Below the pieces are notes generated by a model that searched no databases, was not told where the DNA came from, and saw only the letters and a program-made list of their open reading frames with translations. Below are positions 48,084 through 59,289 of a DNA stretch of 64,000 nucleotides, in pieces; position 1 is the first letter of the stretch; each line of letters begins with the position of its first letter. The translations under genes and the position numbers were made by a program. This stretch comes from Monodelphis domestica (lineage: Eukaryota; Chordata; Mammalia; Didelphimorphia; Didelphidae): the NCBI RefSeq assembly GCF_027887165.1, contig NC_077230.1, forward strand, positions 343,720,459 to 343,784,458, written 5' to 3'.

Positions 48084-48280
48084 GATGTAGTGGATAAAAC
48101 GTTGGACCTGGAGTCAGGAAAATCTGAATTCAAAACTGACCTTAGATACTTGCTAGCTGTATGACTGCCTCAGTTTCCTCATCTGTAAGATTTTCATAAT
48201 TAGAACACCTTGTTCCCAGGGTAGTTTTGAGGATGAAATAAGCAAAGTGCTTTACAAACATTAAAGTGATATCTAATGCA
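48084..48280 (+). repeat. MIR-type SINE
   Basis: Sense: gttggacctggagtcaggaa, gcctcagtttcctcatctgtaa, gcaaagtgctttacaaac. Confidence 0.72.
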
Positions 48281-48369
48281 ATTGTTATTACTTTAACCAT
48301 TTTACATCCTCACTGAGGCAAGAAAATGCTATAAAGCACTACGGAATTTATGTGCTACAACAACAGCTC

Positions 48370-48600
48370 ATAATATTGTTGTTCAGTTGTGTCTGACTTT
48401 GGGGGACCCATTTTGGGTTTTCTTAGCAGAGATGCTGGAGTGGTTTGCCACTGTCTTCTCAAGCTCATTCAACAAATGAGGAAACTGAGACCAACAGTGG
48501 CATGCCCAAGGTCACACAACTTAGTAAGTGGCTGAGGCCAGAGTTGAACTCATGAAGATAAGTCTTCCACCTTATCCACAGTGCCTACTAGCTTCCCCAT
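48370..48600 (-). mobile_element. Type B SINE
   Basis: Full antisense copy, attgttgttcagttgtgtctg to gcctactagcttcccc. Confidence 0.88.
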
Positions 48601-48754
48601 AATATCAGCAAGTCATTATCTTCCTTGAATCCTAGGGTCCTTTGAGATGTGATTAGCAAACTCTTATTGAAGTATATCTTCATATTACCAAAAGCAAAAT
48701 AACCTTGAAAGACAGAAACATGGATCCTCCACAGAGGTATATAGGTCAAGAATA

Positions 48755-48925
48755 AATGCCTCTAGAAATGGGAAGTCCTGGGTTCAAATCTGGCCTCAGA
48801 CACTTCCTAGCTCTATGACTCTGAGCAAGTCACTGAACCCCCATTGCCTGACCTTTACTGCTCTTCTGTCTTGGAACCAATACCCAGTCCTGATTCTAAG
48901 TTGGAAGGTAAGGGTTTAAAAGAAA
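48755..48925 (+). mobile_element. Type A SINE, 5' truncated
   Basis: Sense from gcctctagaaatgggaagtcc to gttggaaggtaagggtttaa. Confidence 0.85.
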
Positions 48926-49355
48926 TGAATGCCCCAACCCTGGCCCATTTTATACAATGGGATACTGAGGTTTATAACGTCTAATAAGACCTTGGACCAC
49001 TTCCACCAATTGCCCTAACATCCACAGAGTTAGTTTAATCCAGCATACCCTATCCAGGGAAATTTGGGGGTATTAAAGAGCTGAGTTGTGAAAACTGAAA
49101 GAAGCCCAACTGGAGCCAAGGTTTTTGTGCTAAGCCCTCAGAAAATAGCTAGCATGAGCTAGCTGTGACCCTTAACTTTAGGGATGTCTCCAACACTGAT
49201 GATGTGATGCCTTCTGTCTTCCCCACTCGGGAAGGGTCACAGTAGAGGGAAACCCTGTGAAATTTCACAGCTAAAGCAATTACTGTTCAGGATTTTGTCT
49301 ATCACCTTATCCTGCCCCTACAGAGTACACATGGGATTATTTTCTCAACTGGACC

Positions 49356-49562
49356 TTGTTTTCCTTTTTTAAACCCTTACCTTCTGTCTTAGAATCAACA
49401 CTGTATATTGGTTCCAAGGCAGAAGAGTGGAAGGGTTAGGCAAAGGGAGGCAAATGACTTACACAGGGTCACAGCTAGGAAGTGTCAAAGGCCAGATTTG
49501 GAGCCAGGACCTCCCATCTCTAGGCCTGGCTCTCTATGCACTGAGCCACCTCGCTACCTCCT
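49356..49562 (-). mobile_element. Type A SINE with target-site duplication
   Basis: Antisense copy flanked by ctcaactggacc (49344-49355) and ctcaaactggacc (49561-49573). Inside the PYRIN-gene intron. Confidence 0.9.
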
Positions 49563-49883
49563 CAAACTGGACCCTTAAAGGAGCCTCTTCATCTTTTACT
49601 TGGTCAGAACGTCATACGAAAGGAGCTATAGTTCATTCTTGTGTTCCCAGTAGAGCAGGGGCTCTAGGAGGAGGAAGGAAAGATGCATTTGGCCTGGGTG
49701 GAAGTTGAGGACGGGCTTGGGCTGCTCAGGTAGCAAGGGGCACTGCCAGCTGATGAGAACTGGCTAGGTTCCTGTCTGAATGCTCCCCGCTCTCCATTGA
49801 CACCAGGCGGTTCCCATGGAAGAAGACAGGTCCCTTTCTGGGGAGCCATCATGGTGAAAGGCTCAGTCCCAGCCCTGACTCAC

Positions 49884-50148
49884 CCTGCTGGATTTTCTTA
49901 AGGAGCATGTCGGCCACATCTTGCTGGTGGATGGCTTTCAGAACCTTCAAGGTAACCTCCAGGGCATACTTTTCTCCGTAATACTTGACCAGCATTTGAG
50001 CAAGATCATCACAGTGGGCAGGTTCCAATTTCCCCCAAGGAATGGGCTTATAACATTTCTTGAGTGCGATGTGGTATAGTTTCCTCTTAAATTTCCTCAG
50101 CTCATGTTCCACAAGTTCATCCAGAGAACTGGTCAGATGCTGGTCCAT
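49884..50148 (-). CDS. PYRIN-domain exon of an unnamed inflammasome-type gene
   Basis: On the - strand, 88 codons plus one base from ATG at 50148 encode a complete PYRIN (PYD) death-fold domain. It has the helix 1-2 pattern LDELVEHELRKFKRKL, the loop PIPWGKLEP, then DDLAQMLVKYYGEKYALEVT and LKVLKAIHQQDVADMLLKK, closely following the pattern of the pyrin/MEFV and NLRP PYDs. PYDs act in the cytosol or nucleus by homotypic contact with ASC, NLRP or AIM2-like proteins. The usual 'PRG' of the helix 2-3 loop reads 'PWG' here. An acceptor (ttgccttccag, AG at 50172-50173) lies 23 bases before the ATG, so an untranslated exon should precede it. The donor gtgagt follows the last base at 49884, leaving phase 1. 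I prefer this ATG over an upstream GTG in frame because it starts the PYD as in other family members. The gene is not recognisable by name. Confidence 0.88.
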
Positions 50149-50369
50149 AGCCACTGCTACACACACTAGGCCTGGAAGGCAAGCAAAAAGTAGTCACCGT
50201 AATGACATATAATAATAATTATAAATAATAGGTTATTTCTAGAAATAATTTATATACATTTTATTTCCAGAAACAATTTATATACATTTGATTTATTGAA
50301 ATAATGTGTAACATAGATCCTATAAATATAATAAATAATAGTTATACAAATAGTAACTATATCATAAAT

Positions 50370-50572
50370 AATAATATTAACAGCTACAACTTCCATAGTA
50401 TTTTAGGGTTTGCAAAATACTTTCCTCCATCCAGACACTATGAGGTAAATGGTGCAAGAATGACCACTTGCCCTGGCTTTTATACAATGGGAAACTGAGG
50501 TTCAAAGGGAAGTGATTCATCTAATATGATACAGGACGTTAATGCCAAAACAAGAATTGGAACTCAGTTCCA
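50370..50572 (-). repeat. MIR remnant
   Basis: Antisense: gtattttagggtttgcaaaatac, caatgggaaactgaggttcaaa. Confidence 0.65.
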
Positions 50573-50777
50573 GGTACAGCTAGGTTGTTCAGTGGATAGA
50601 GAGGCAGGCCTAGAAATGGGAGGTTCTGGGTCCAAATCTGGCCCCAGACACTCCCCAGCTGGGTGACCTTGGGCAAGTCACTTAATCCTCATTGCCTAGT
50701 CCTTACCGCTGTTCTGCATTGGAACCAATACATTGTAATATTGATTCTTAGACAGAAGACAAAGATTAAAAAAATAA
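50573..50777 (+). mobile_element. Type A SINE
   Basis: Sense copy, gtacagctaggttgttcagtgg to tagacagaagacaaagatta. Confidence 0.88.
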
Positions 50778-51074
50778 AAATAGATAAAGTAAAATAAGAA
50801 CTCAAGTCCCCCAATTCTGTGGTATATGAATGAGACAGGATGGTGTGAACTTTGAGTACTTCATTCACCTTGAACAATTCATTCCACCTTTCCTTGAACG
50901 TATAAATTGGATTTGGCTTAGATGAGCTTTCACATCCTTTTACAGCAATAAGGCCTTTAGACTCTGACTCCAAGGCCAGAATTCTTTACTGCACTGATAT
51001 GGGGGCTTTCTAGCTCTTCCTGTACTGAAGGATGAAGCAGTTGACAAAGTTCATCCCAAATGTACTGCCTGATA

Positions 51075-51326
51075 GCTATTTTGTTGCTGTCGAATCATAA
51101 TTCAATTATGACCAGCTCTTGGTGATTCCATCTGGAGTTTTCTTGGCAAAGATACTGGAGTGGCTTGACTTTTTCTTCTGCTCATTTTACAGATGAGGAA
51201 ATTGAGGCAAACGGGGTTACGTGACTTACCCAAAGTCATACAGCTACTAAGTGTCTGAGGCCAGATTTGATCTTGGCAAGATCAGTCTTTTAGGCAATCT
51301 ATCCACCGTACCACCTAGCTGCCATA
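51075..51326 (-). mobile_element. Type B SINE
   Basis: Antisense copy, ttttgttgctgtcgaatcat to ccgtaccacctagctgcc. Confidence 0.86.
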
Positions 51327-51329
51327 TTG

Positions 51330-51565
51330 AATAGCTACCTTGCATTTTATATATAGCACTGTAAGGTTTGCAAAGCACTTTGCATGGGTTAACTCATTTG
51401 ATCCCCAAAACAATCCTGTGAAGTTTCTGCTGTTTATTTATTCCCATTTTACAAATAAGAAAACTAAAGTAGAAAGCCATTTAGGTGCCTTTGCTCAAGT
51501 AAATCTGTTTCAGGTAGGACTTTCTGACTCCAGGCCCACATAGTCCATCTACTGTGCTCCAGTTT
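51330..51565 (-). repeat. MIR remnant
   Basis: Antisense: gcactgtaaggtttgcaaagcac, cccattttacaaataagaaaact. Confidence 0.65.
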
Positions 51566-51589
51566 CCTTGGAAATAGCAGTCAATTTGG

Positions 51590-52275
51590 AGTAAGCAGAC
51601 TTGAGTTCCAATCCTAGATCTGACATTTATTTGCTTGAACCTTAAATAGAGCCATGTGACCCATTTATAACCTGTGGGCCTCTGGATGAGTTATTTATTC
51701 TCTTGTCTGCCTCAGTTTCCTCCAATGCAAAATGGAGATAATTGCATCTACTTTGCAGAATTCTCATATGGATAAAAATGAGACACTATTTCTAAAGCAA
51801 CAGTTTGGAGCACATAGTAGGTGCTCAATAAATTCTTATCCTATTTCTCTTACCCTTCCCTTTAGACCTTCTGCTCATTGGGCCAAGAACCAGTGACCAT
51901 ATTTTACATAACTATAACTTCCAATAGTGTGGATTTAAATACATGCCACCACTTTAGGGAATTCGTTATTTACACTAATCAGATCTAATTGAATTCCAAT
52001 CACTCAGTGGAAATGGGATGTACGATGAGCTGCATGAGGATGGGAGGAACATGAAGTCAGAGCTAGAAAGGCAGAATCTAGTTCAATCCTTTCATAATAT
52101 GAGAAAAGAAACCGAAGCTCTGAAGAAGTGACTTTATTTAAAATCCAAGCAAGTAAATGTCAGATCCAGGATTGGAACCCAAGTCTCTTGATTCCAAATC
52201 GACTTATTTCCAAGGAAACTGAGGCCCACAGAGAAGTGGCTTGTCTAAGGTTCCATAGATAGTAGAGAGCAGAGC
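51590..52275. repeat. MIR remnants (sense then antisense)
   Basis: Sense MIR at about 51590-51840 (gtctgcctcagtttcctccaat, gcacatagtaggtgctcaata); antisense MIR-like patches at about 52060-52275 (aaatgtcagatccaggattgg). Confidence 0.55.
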
Positions 52276-52324
52276 TGCTCTTTGAACCTTATGATTCAAC
52301 TTTTAGAAAAATGTGAGAGGCAGT

Positions 52325-52800
52325 CTCATCCAATCAGTCAGTGGACAAGCACTTATTAGGCACTAACTATGTGCTGGGTACCATACTCAGTCCTGAAGAT
52401 ACAAAGAAAAAGCATGATTCTCTCCTTCAATAGGGGCAAGAGACTGTCCAAATAGCTACATAAATGGAAAGCAATCAATTGTGGTGGGGGGCACACAAGA
52501 AAAGCTTCCTGTTTTGGATGGCTTTAAACTAAGTCTTCTAAGAAGCCAGAAGGATATGCATTCCAGGTATGGAGAAAACCAGTACAAAGGAATGGAGTTG
52601 GGACCTGGGAGTGCCCTGTGCAAGGAACACAGCCAGTGTCACTGGATCTCTAGAGAAAGGAAAAGAATCTCCATCAATTGCCCAGAGCAGAGAGGTAGTT
52701 GGGAAGGCTGGGATGGATGGCAAAAGGACTTGGGGGGCGGTGGAGAGCAGGAAAGATCAGGAAGGTCTTCATCTAGGCTTGATGGCGGGACCTGAATTTG
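52325..52800 (-). mobile_element. L2 fragment
   Basis: Antisense L2: caagcacttattaggcactaac, caagaaaagcttcctgttttgg, gcattccaggtatggag, agccagtgtcactggatctc. The frames at 52481-52835 come from it. Confidence 0.8.
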
Positions 52801-52869
52801 GAGGGAAAAAGGTTGAGTGTTCCATCCCTAAGTGACTAAAGAGAAGCCAGGGGTCTTGGATTTACTTAC

Positions 52870-53060
52870 CCTCCAATCATCAGCAAGGACAGCTTTACTC
52901 CAGTGTTGATTGGGGAGTATCAGAGAGGGAAGTGGGCAGGGAGGAGTTGGCTCAGAGATAATAGGTGAACTCCAGGGGAGCTAATGAGGTCACTGAGAAG
53001 ATGGCCTGGCTGAGCTGAGGTCATAGAGGCAGCGGCTTCCAGCTTTCAGGGGTTGCCGGT
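52870..53060 (-). promoter_or_regulatory. Candidate first non-coding exon and promoter of the PYRIN-domain gene
   Basis: A repeat-free stretch on the - strand ends in a near-perfect donor (ggagg|gtaagtaaa, GT at 52869-52868). It lies 2.7 kb upstream of the PYD exon's acceptor with only SINE/MIR/L2 repeats between. About 30-40 bp further upstream is tgatgtcat, a CRE/ATF-like site. A short upstream ORF of 34 codons (starting MTSAQPGH) lies within it. No TATA box is seen. This is inferred from the donor and position; a transcript is needed. Confidence 0.4.
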
Positions 53061-53169
53061 CAGCAGGACTTGGGCCAGTTGGAGTATTCATGACATCACA
53101 GGGCTTAACCAGACTCAGTGTGCTATCTTAACCTAAAAGATCACACCCAGAAACAGCAACCCCAGGAAT

Positions 53170-53805
53170 GAGGCCATAATAATGAAAAGATGCTCTCGCC
53201 TCTTCTTCCTGGGGCATGACAGGAAGCACATCAAAGATCTGAGATGCATGTCTGACCACATCCTGCTCCACTACTCAACAAATTCCATTGGTTCCCTATT
53301 ACCTCCTGGATCAAATGGAAAATCTTCTGTTAGGCTTTTAAGGCCCTTCCTTTATAACATGTCTTTCAAGACTTCCCACTCTTTATACCCTTCTGCATGG
53401 ACTTTGTGAGCCAGCAATAACTGACCTCCATGCTGTCCTTCACACAGGACAATCAGTCTCTTGACCACACTTGTTTGATCTCTTCATTGACTCTTCATTG
53501 GTTGATCCCCATGTCTGGTAAGCGCTTTCTCCTCACCCCCACCTCCTGGCTTCCTTCTAGTCTCAGCTAAAAGCCCCCCTTATGTTAGAAGCTTTTCCCA
53601 GTTTTCCCAATCCCTCACCCATTCCCTCTACCTTCCATTTGCCCTGTATATAGCTCTTAGATGGAGAGCTATTTGCATGTTACCTCCTTGATTAGAATTA
53701 GAGTCCCCTGAGGTCAGGAACCATGGTTTTGTCTTTCTCTTTAGTCACAGAACTTAGTATAGAGGTTGGCACATAGTAGGTACTTAATGTTTATTGAATG
53801 GCTCA
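53170..53805 (+). mobile_element. L2 3' end
   Basis: Sense L2: tgaccacatcctgctccactac, attccattggttccctattac, ggcttttaaggcccttcc, ggcacatagtaggtacttaat and gtttattgaatg. Confidence 0.85.
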
Positions 53806-53879
53806 AACATCAACTCAGTTCTTGGTGTCACCGACATCATCACTTTGATTTCCCATCACGCTTCTGTGTCTTTTTTACT

Positions 53880-54985
53880 CACCACTACCACCTGAGCCAT
53901 GTCAAGGTCAATAGAGGGCACAAAATGATCTTCCAGCTCCATGGATTTTGAGACAAAAGCCTTGGCTCTATTAGGAGCTTCGTAACCCAAATGGAAATGG
54001 GGAGTCTGGGGAGATGACAATCTCATCAGCTCCTACAGGTTCAATTATCATCTCTCTGCAGATGGTTCTCAGATTTATTTAGTCATCCCTCACCTCTCTC
54101 CTGAACTCCAGTCTTGCACTAGCATTGCCTTTTGGATATCTTGATAAACATCCCAACCTCAACTTGCCCAAATCAGAGTTCTTAATCTTTTCCCCTAAAA
54201 CGTCCTTAATATTGTCAAAGACATCCTAGGACCTCCCAGTTCCCCAGGCTCCCAAACTCAGTGTAAACTGAACATCTTTCTCACACTCACTCTATATATC
54301 TAATCGGTTGCCAAGTCTTCTTTTTTCTATCTTCTCATCTGAGTCTCCTTCTCTCCATTCTTATAGCCTGTACCTTGGCACAGGCCATCATCACCTCGTG
54401 CCTGGACTATTGCAGTAGCCTCCTGCTTGACCTCCCTGCCTCCCAACTCTCCACATTCCAGTCTAACCTCCACTCAGCTACCAAAGTGATTTTCCAGATT
54501 CTAAGGAATATCACATCCCTACTCAAACACCATCCAAAACCAAATATAATAAAATAAACCTTTTACAACTTGGGCCCTTCCTACTTCTCCAAGTTTTCTT
54601 CCATTTTCTTTTCCTTCATGGACTCTATGATATAGCCTTCATAATGCTCCATCCATCTCCCAATTCTGTAGGGCTTTTTACTGACTGTTTCCTATACCTG
54701 GAATGCTCTCCCTCCCCTCTCCTCTGGCTCCCAGTTTCTTGGCTAGCTTCACGACTCAGAACAAACCCCTCTTTTTACTGAAAGTCTTTCCTTATACCCC
54801 TTAGTATTAGTGACTTTCCCCTGCTGATTCTCTCAAATTTACTCTCTATATATCTTGTTTATATAATGTCTCCCTTGGACCATAAGCTCCCTGATAGCAA
54901 GGACTAGCTTACACCTTTCTTTCTAGCCCCAGTATTTACCACAATGCCTAACCCAGAGAAGATATTTAATAAATAGTTGTTGACC
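53880..54985 (+). mobile_element. Longer L2 copy, head-to-tail with the previous one
   Basis: Sense L2: ccaacctcaacttgcccaaat, gttgccaagtcttctttttt, gcctggactattgcagtagcc, ggaatgctctccctcccc, atttaataaatagttgttgacc. Confidence 0.85.
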
Positions 54986-55419
54986 ATTTTCTCATATCAG
55001 TGACAAATTCTGGGAAATCCTAAGGTTCCTTGCAGATCCACAATTCTAAGTTCTAGGTTTCTATGATACAAAGACAATGTGGTTTAGAGACTCGGAATCC
55101 CTGATACAAATTCCTCATCTTTCTCAGTGGACTCAGAACTGATCCTCATCATTCCACAGATTGATAGATCAAGAGCTCAACTCAGAATGAGAGGGTCTGT
55201 ATTCAAATGACAGTTCTATTACATACACATCTTGGACAAGTTGCAACCCATCTCTGGACCTCAGTTTACTCACTTGTAAAAAGAGAGATTTGGAGTATAC
55301 TATTCCGTAGAGCTTCAGAGCAAGGCTGGGAAGGAGAAACAGAGTCACAGCAGACTGTTCTGACCCATCCAAATTGCTTAAATTTAATTCAATTTAACAA
55401 GAATTTGATTTTTAATTGA

Positions 55420-55535
55420 ATTTTTTTCAATTACATGCAGAAACTTTGACAATTGTTTTCTGACATTTTGAGATTCAGATTCTCTCCCTCCCCCTCCCTG
55501 AGGCAATAAATAGTCTGATATAGGTTATATCATCA
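55420..55535 (-). mobile_element. L1 3'UTR fragment
   Basis: Antisense: caattacatgcagaaactttgac, tttgagattcagattctctccc, caataaatagtctgatatagg. Confidence 0.65.
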
Positions 55536-55690
55536 ACAAATACTTATTAAGTCCTTCCGTCATTCAACATTTATTTTACTCAGTAATTACTATGTACCAG
55601 GCACAGTGTGAGGGACCAGGAATAAAAGGCCAAAAAAACCAAACAAACAAAACCAGTCTTTGGTCTCAAGGAGTTCACCTTCTGCCTAAA
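55536..55690 (-). mobile_element. L2 3' end
   Basis: Antisense: attcaacatttattttactca, ctatgtaccaggcacagtgtg, ggtctcaaggagttcacct. Confidence 0.75.
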
Positions 55691-55694
55691 GATT

Positions 55695-56225
55695 GTCCTG
55701 GTTTGTCCTTTGTTTCTGAAAAGAACCAATGACATCACAGGGCCATATCTTGACTTGTGAATAAATTGGATTTAAGTGAGGCAGAGTTGGACAAAGTCAT
55801 CAGCCTCACTTTCTCTTCCAGAGTCATCCAAGTCCAATGGCAAGACAGAAGTCAGGAGGACTGGTGATGGTCCAGGATGCAACCGATGACCTTGGCATCT
55901 TGGATGTTTGACCATGTTCTAAACACTCCATAGCATCTGCTTTAGCCGCCTTGTGTGGCTGTTGGAACAAATTGTTCTCATCCTCCCATTCTGCTGAGGG
56001 AAATCTTCACACACTTGAGTAGACTCGCTGGTGGGTTTGAAGCCCCATCAGTTACACTCAACTTGGGTTAGCCCATTGGTCCAGTTAGTCTATTGGGGCA
56101 TGGCTACTGTGCATGCTACAACTTCTTGGAGTCACAGTTAAAGATAGACCCCCAAAGGTGGATGAGCAGCTCTGAAAAGTGTTCAGCAAGGCCTACCACC
56201 AGAGGTGCTCATCCTCCTTGAACAC
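55695..56225. repeat. Marsupial interspersed repeat, unnamed
   Basis: Contains ggtttgtcctttgtttctgaaaag, accaatgacatcacagggcc, agtgaggcagagttggaca and agcctcactttctcttccagag. I recognise this from other marsupial DNA as a recurrent sequence but cannot name the family. Confidence 0.5.
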
Positions 56226-56344
56226 CCTTACACCCCAGTTTCCTCATCTATACACAGATATAGTAGACAAGAAGATAAATGCCATGTGTATACAAAGTAA
56301 CACAAAATGAGTTCAAAAGCATCAATGGGGGGCAGAAAAGTTCT

Positions 56345-56582
56345 CATGGCTTTTATTTGGAGGGGGGTTGGATTTTTGATGAGTATCCTCTTCCAACAAA
56401 AAACAATATGAAAATATGTTTGGCATGATAATACATATATAACCCAGATCAAATTGCTTACCATCTCTGGGAGCAGGAAGGGAAGAGAAGGAGGGAGATA
56501 CTTTGGATCTTATAATTTCAGAAAACACATACAGAAAAATTGCTATTACATGTATTGGGGAAAATAAAATATCTTTTTAAAA
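56345..56582 (+). mobile_element. L1 3'UTR end
   Basis: Sense: gaaaatatgtttggcatgataa, atatataacccagatcaaattgc, ending ggaaaataaaatatctttttaa. A second L1 fragment starts directly after. Confidence 0.75.
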
Positions 56583-57750
56583 ACTAAGTTTATAGGTGAA
56601 TACAGAATAGTATACATATCAGATCTTTGGGAAAGGAAAGATTTTAAGACCAAGCAAGAGTTAGAAAAAAAATCACAAAATGTAAAACAAATAATTTTGA
56701 TTACATTAAATTAAAAAGTTTTTTACAAACAAAACCAATGCAACCAAAATTAGAAAGGAAGCAATAAATTGGGATACAATCTTCATAACAAAAACCTCTG
56801 ACAAAGGTCTAATTACTCAAATTTATAAAGAACTACATTAATTGTACAAAAAATCAAGCCATTCTCCAATGGATAAATGGGCAAGGGACATGAATAGGCA
56901 ATTTTCAGATAAATCAAAACTATTAATAAGCATTTGAAAAAGTGTTCTAAATCTCTTATAATCAGAGAAATGCAAATCAAAATAAATCTGAGGTATCACC
57001 TCACACCTAGCAGATTGGCTATTAGGACAGCAAAGGAAAATAATGAATGCTGGAGGAGATGTGGCAAAGTTGGGACATTAATGCATTGCTGGTGGAGTTG
57101 TGAATTGATCCAACCATTCTGAAGGGCAATTTGGAACTATGTCCAAAGGGTGCTAAAAGACTGTCTGCCCTTTGATCCAGCCAGAGCACTGCTGGGTTTA
57201 TACCCCAAAGAGATAATAAGAAGACTTGTACAAGAATATTCATAGCTGGGCTCTTTGTGGTGGCAAAAAAATGGAAAATGGGGGGATGCCCTTCAATTGG
57301 GGAATGGCTAAACAAATTGTGGTATATGTTGGTGATGGAATACTATTGTCCTGAAAGGAATAATGAACTGGAGGAATTCCATGAGAACTGGAACAACCTC
57401 CAGGAAGTGATGCAGAGTGAAAGGAGCAGAACCAGGAGAACATTGTACATAGAGACTGATATACTGTGGTACAATTGAATGTAATGGACTTCTCCATTAG
57501 TGGCAATGCAGTGATCTAGGACAATTCTGAAGGACTTATGAGAAAGAACACTATCCACATCCAGAGGAAGATCTGTGGGAGTAGAAACACAGAAGAAAAA
57601 CAACTGCTTGATTACATGGGTCAATGTGGATATGTTTAGGGATATAGACTCTAAATGAACATCCTATTGCAAACAACAACATGGAAATAGGTTCTGATCA
57701 AGGACACATATAAAACCCAGTGGAATTGCACGTCAGCTACTTTTTTAGTT
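56583..57750 (+). mobile_element. L1 ORF2 3' part and 3'UTR, decayed
   Basis: Sense: ttttacaaacaaaaccaatgcaa, attctccaatggataaatgg, ggtggagttgtgaattgatcc, gaatggctaaacaaattgtggt. Reading gives typical L1 C-terminal text with stops; frames at 56934-57624 belong to it. Confidence 0.88.
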
Positions 57751-57760
57751 GGGGTCAATT

Positions 57761-57818
57761 GTGTGTGTGTGTGTGTGTGTGTTTGAGAGAGAGAGAGAGA
57801 GAGGGAGGGAGAGAGAGG

Positions 57819-57914
<96 letters not shown>
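57761..57914. repeat. (GT)n(GA)n microsatellite
   Basis: (GT)n, then about 130 bp of (GA)n with a few ggga units. Directly follows the L1 end. Confidence 0.98.
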
Positions 57915-57916
<2 letters not shown>

Positions 57917-58235
57917 ATGTGGCATTTGTGATGAGAATATCCTAAGAGAATTTCAGACAGTTGTATACCAATCGCTATGATCTGGCTGTTATGGAAACTA
58001 AGGCTGATAACAAATGAGGGCAGAAAGAGCAGACAGTGTTCATGGTATTCTTCCAGCCCTCTGCAATCCAAAAATCAGGAGGAAAAGGTAGCAATGGCGT
58101 TCTTCCATGTTCACAATGCAACAAGCTTAGCTTAGGAACTCATCTGACGGGTTTGCCAACTGAAAAGAACCAAGTGGGAGGCAAAGATTCCTGGAGAGAT
58201 CTGAGAGGGACCTAGTAAAATGCAAGGTCTAGTCT
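57915..58235. other. L1 3'UTR-like remainder and unrecognised sequence
   Basis: No gene seen. Confidence 0.35.
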
Positions 58236-58239
58236 TGAT

Positions 58240-58455
58240 GGACAGAATATTGGACTCAGTCAAGAATCTCTCCCCGGACTCTCATTAGCTATGTGACTCT
58301 GGGCCAAAACAGTCTTTCAACCTTAATTTCCTCATCTGTAAAATGGGGATCATAATAGCATCTACCTTATAAAGGATGGTGTAAGGATCAAATGATATAA
58401 TGTAAAGTGTTCTGCAAATCTTAGTCTCTTTAAATGCTAGCTATTATCATTTTTT
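58240..58455 (+). repeat. MIR-type SINE
   Basis: Sense: ctatgtgactctgggccaaaac, cttaatttcctcatctgtaaaatgggg, aaagtgttctgcaaatctta. Confidence 0.72.
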
Positions 58456-58769
58456 TTTACTTAAACAAATATTATTCTCAGCTCTTTATTGATGAAGCCC
58501 TTTTTTCTAGTTCACCTCAATCCAATCCCTGGAGAGTTCCTTGAACTTCTTCTGCCTACATAAATACCCACAGAAATTACAGAGGTGGGGCAGGTTAGAA
58601 AGTATTCAGAAAATAAGATTTCCCAATTGATCTTGAAAATATTTATGTTAGTTACTACTTTGAAAAGCAATCTTTTATTGAGAGAACTTCGATGACTTCT
58701 TAATAACAACTTATGAAATTATTTAGTGATGAAGAGGATGATAGGAATGTTTCTTTTGGATTTCATATA

Positions 58770-58990
58770 AAAGACTAACTAGATGTCTCAGTGCATAGTG
58801 TCAGGTCTACTAGAGTGAAGAAGTTTTGAGTTCAAATCCGGCCTCAGACATTTTTTGCTATATAACCCTGGGTAAATCCCTTAATCCTGTTAGCCTCAGT
58901 TTTCTTATCTGTGAAATGAGCTGGAAAAAGAAATGACAAAATCACTTGAGTCTTAAAAAAAAAAAGAGTCCAAACAACTGAACAAACAAC
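58770..58990 (+). mobile_element. Type B SINE
   Basis: Sense: ctaactagatgtctcagtgca, gagttcaaatccggcctcaga, tgaaatgagctggaaaaaga. Confidence 0.8.
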
Positions 58991-59009
58991 TAAACCCTAT
59001 GTGAGTCTA

Positions 59010-59265
59010 CTGACTCTTCTTGGAATCAGAAGATCTGGAAGAACCCTAAGAACTTGCCTGGTCACTAACTTAATATGGAATTTTAAGTAAATCTGTATCT
59101 TTTCTGAACTTCACTTCCCTTATCTATAAAAGGGGCTGCAGAACTAGATAGAAGGTCCCTGCCAGCACTAATATACCATGTTTTATAGCTTCCCCCAGCC
59201 CTGATAGTGTGGGTTCTATGGCCGGAGAGCTCTGATGCTCTAGATTCTAGGTTGCCTATCACTTA
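59010..59265 (+). repeat. MIR-type SINE remnant
   Basis: Degenerate sense pattern with cttcacttcccttatctataaa and a tail of ctctgatgctctagattct units. Confidence 0.5.
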
Positions 59266-59289
59266 GGATATTTTAAAGTCCCTTCCAAT

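Noticed and set aside
52481..52835. 104- and 88-codon + strand frames
   Set aside because: They lie in an antisense L2 fragment and the sequence matches the L2 pattern.
57651..58071. Ser/Leu- and Arg/Glu-repeat frames
   Set aside because: Translation of (GT)n(GA)n.
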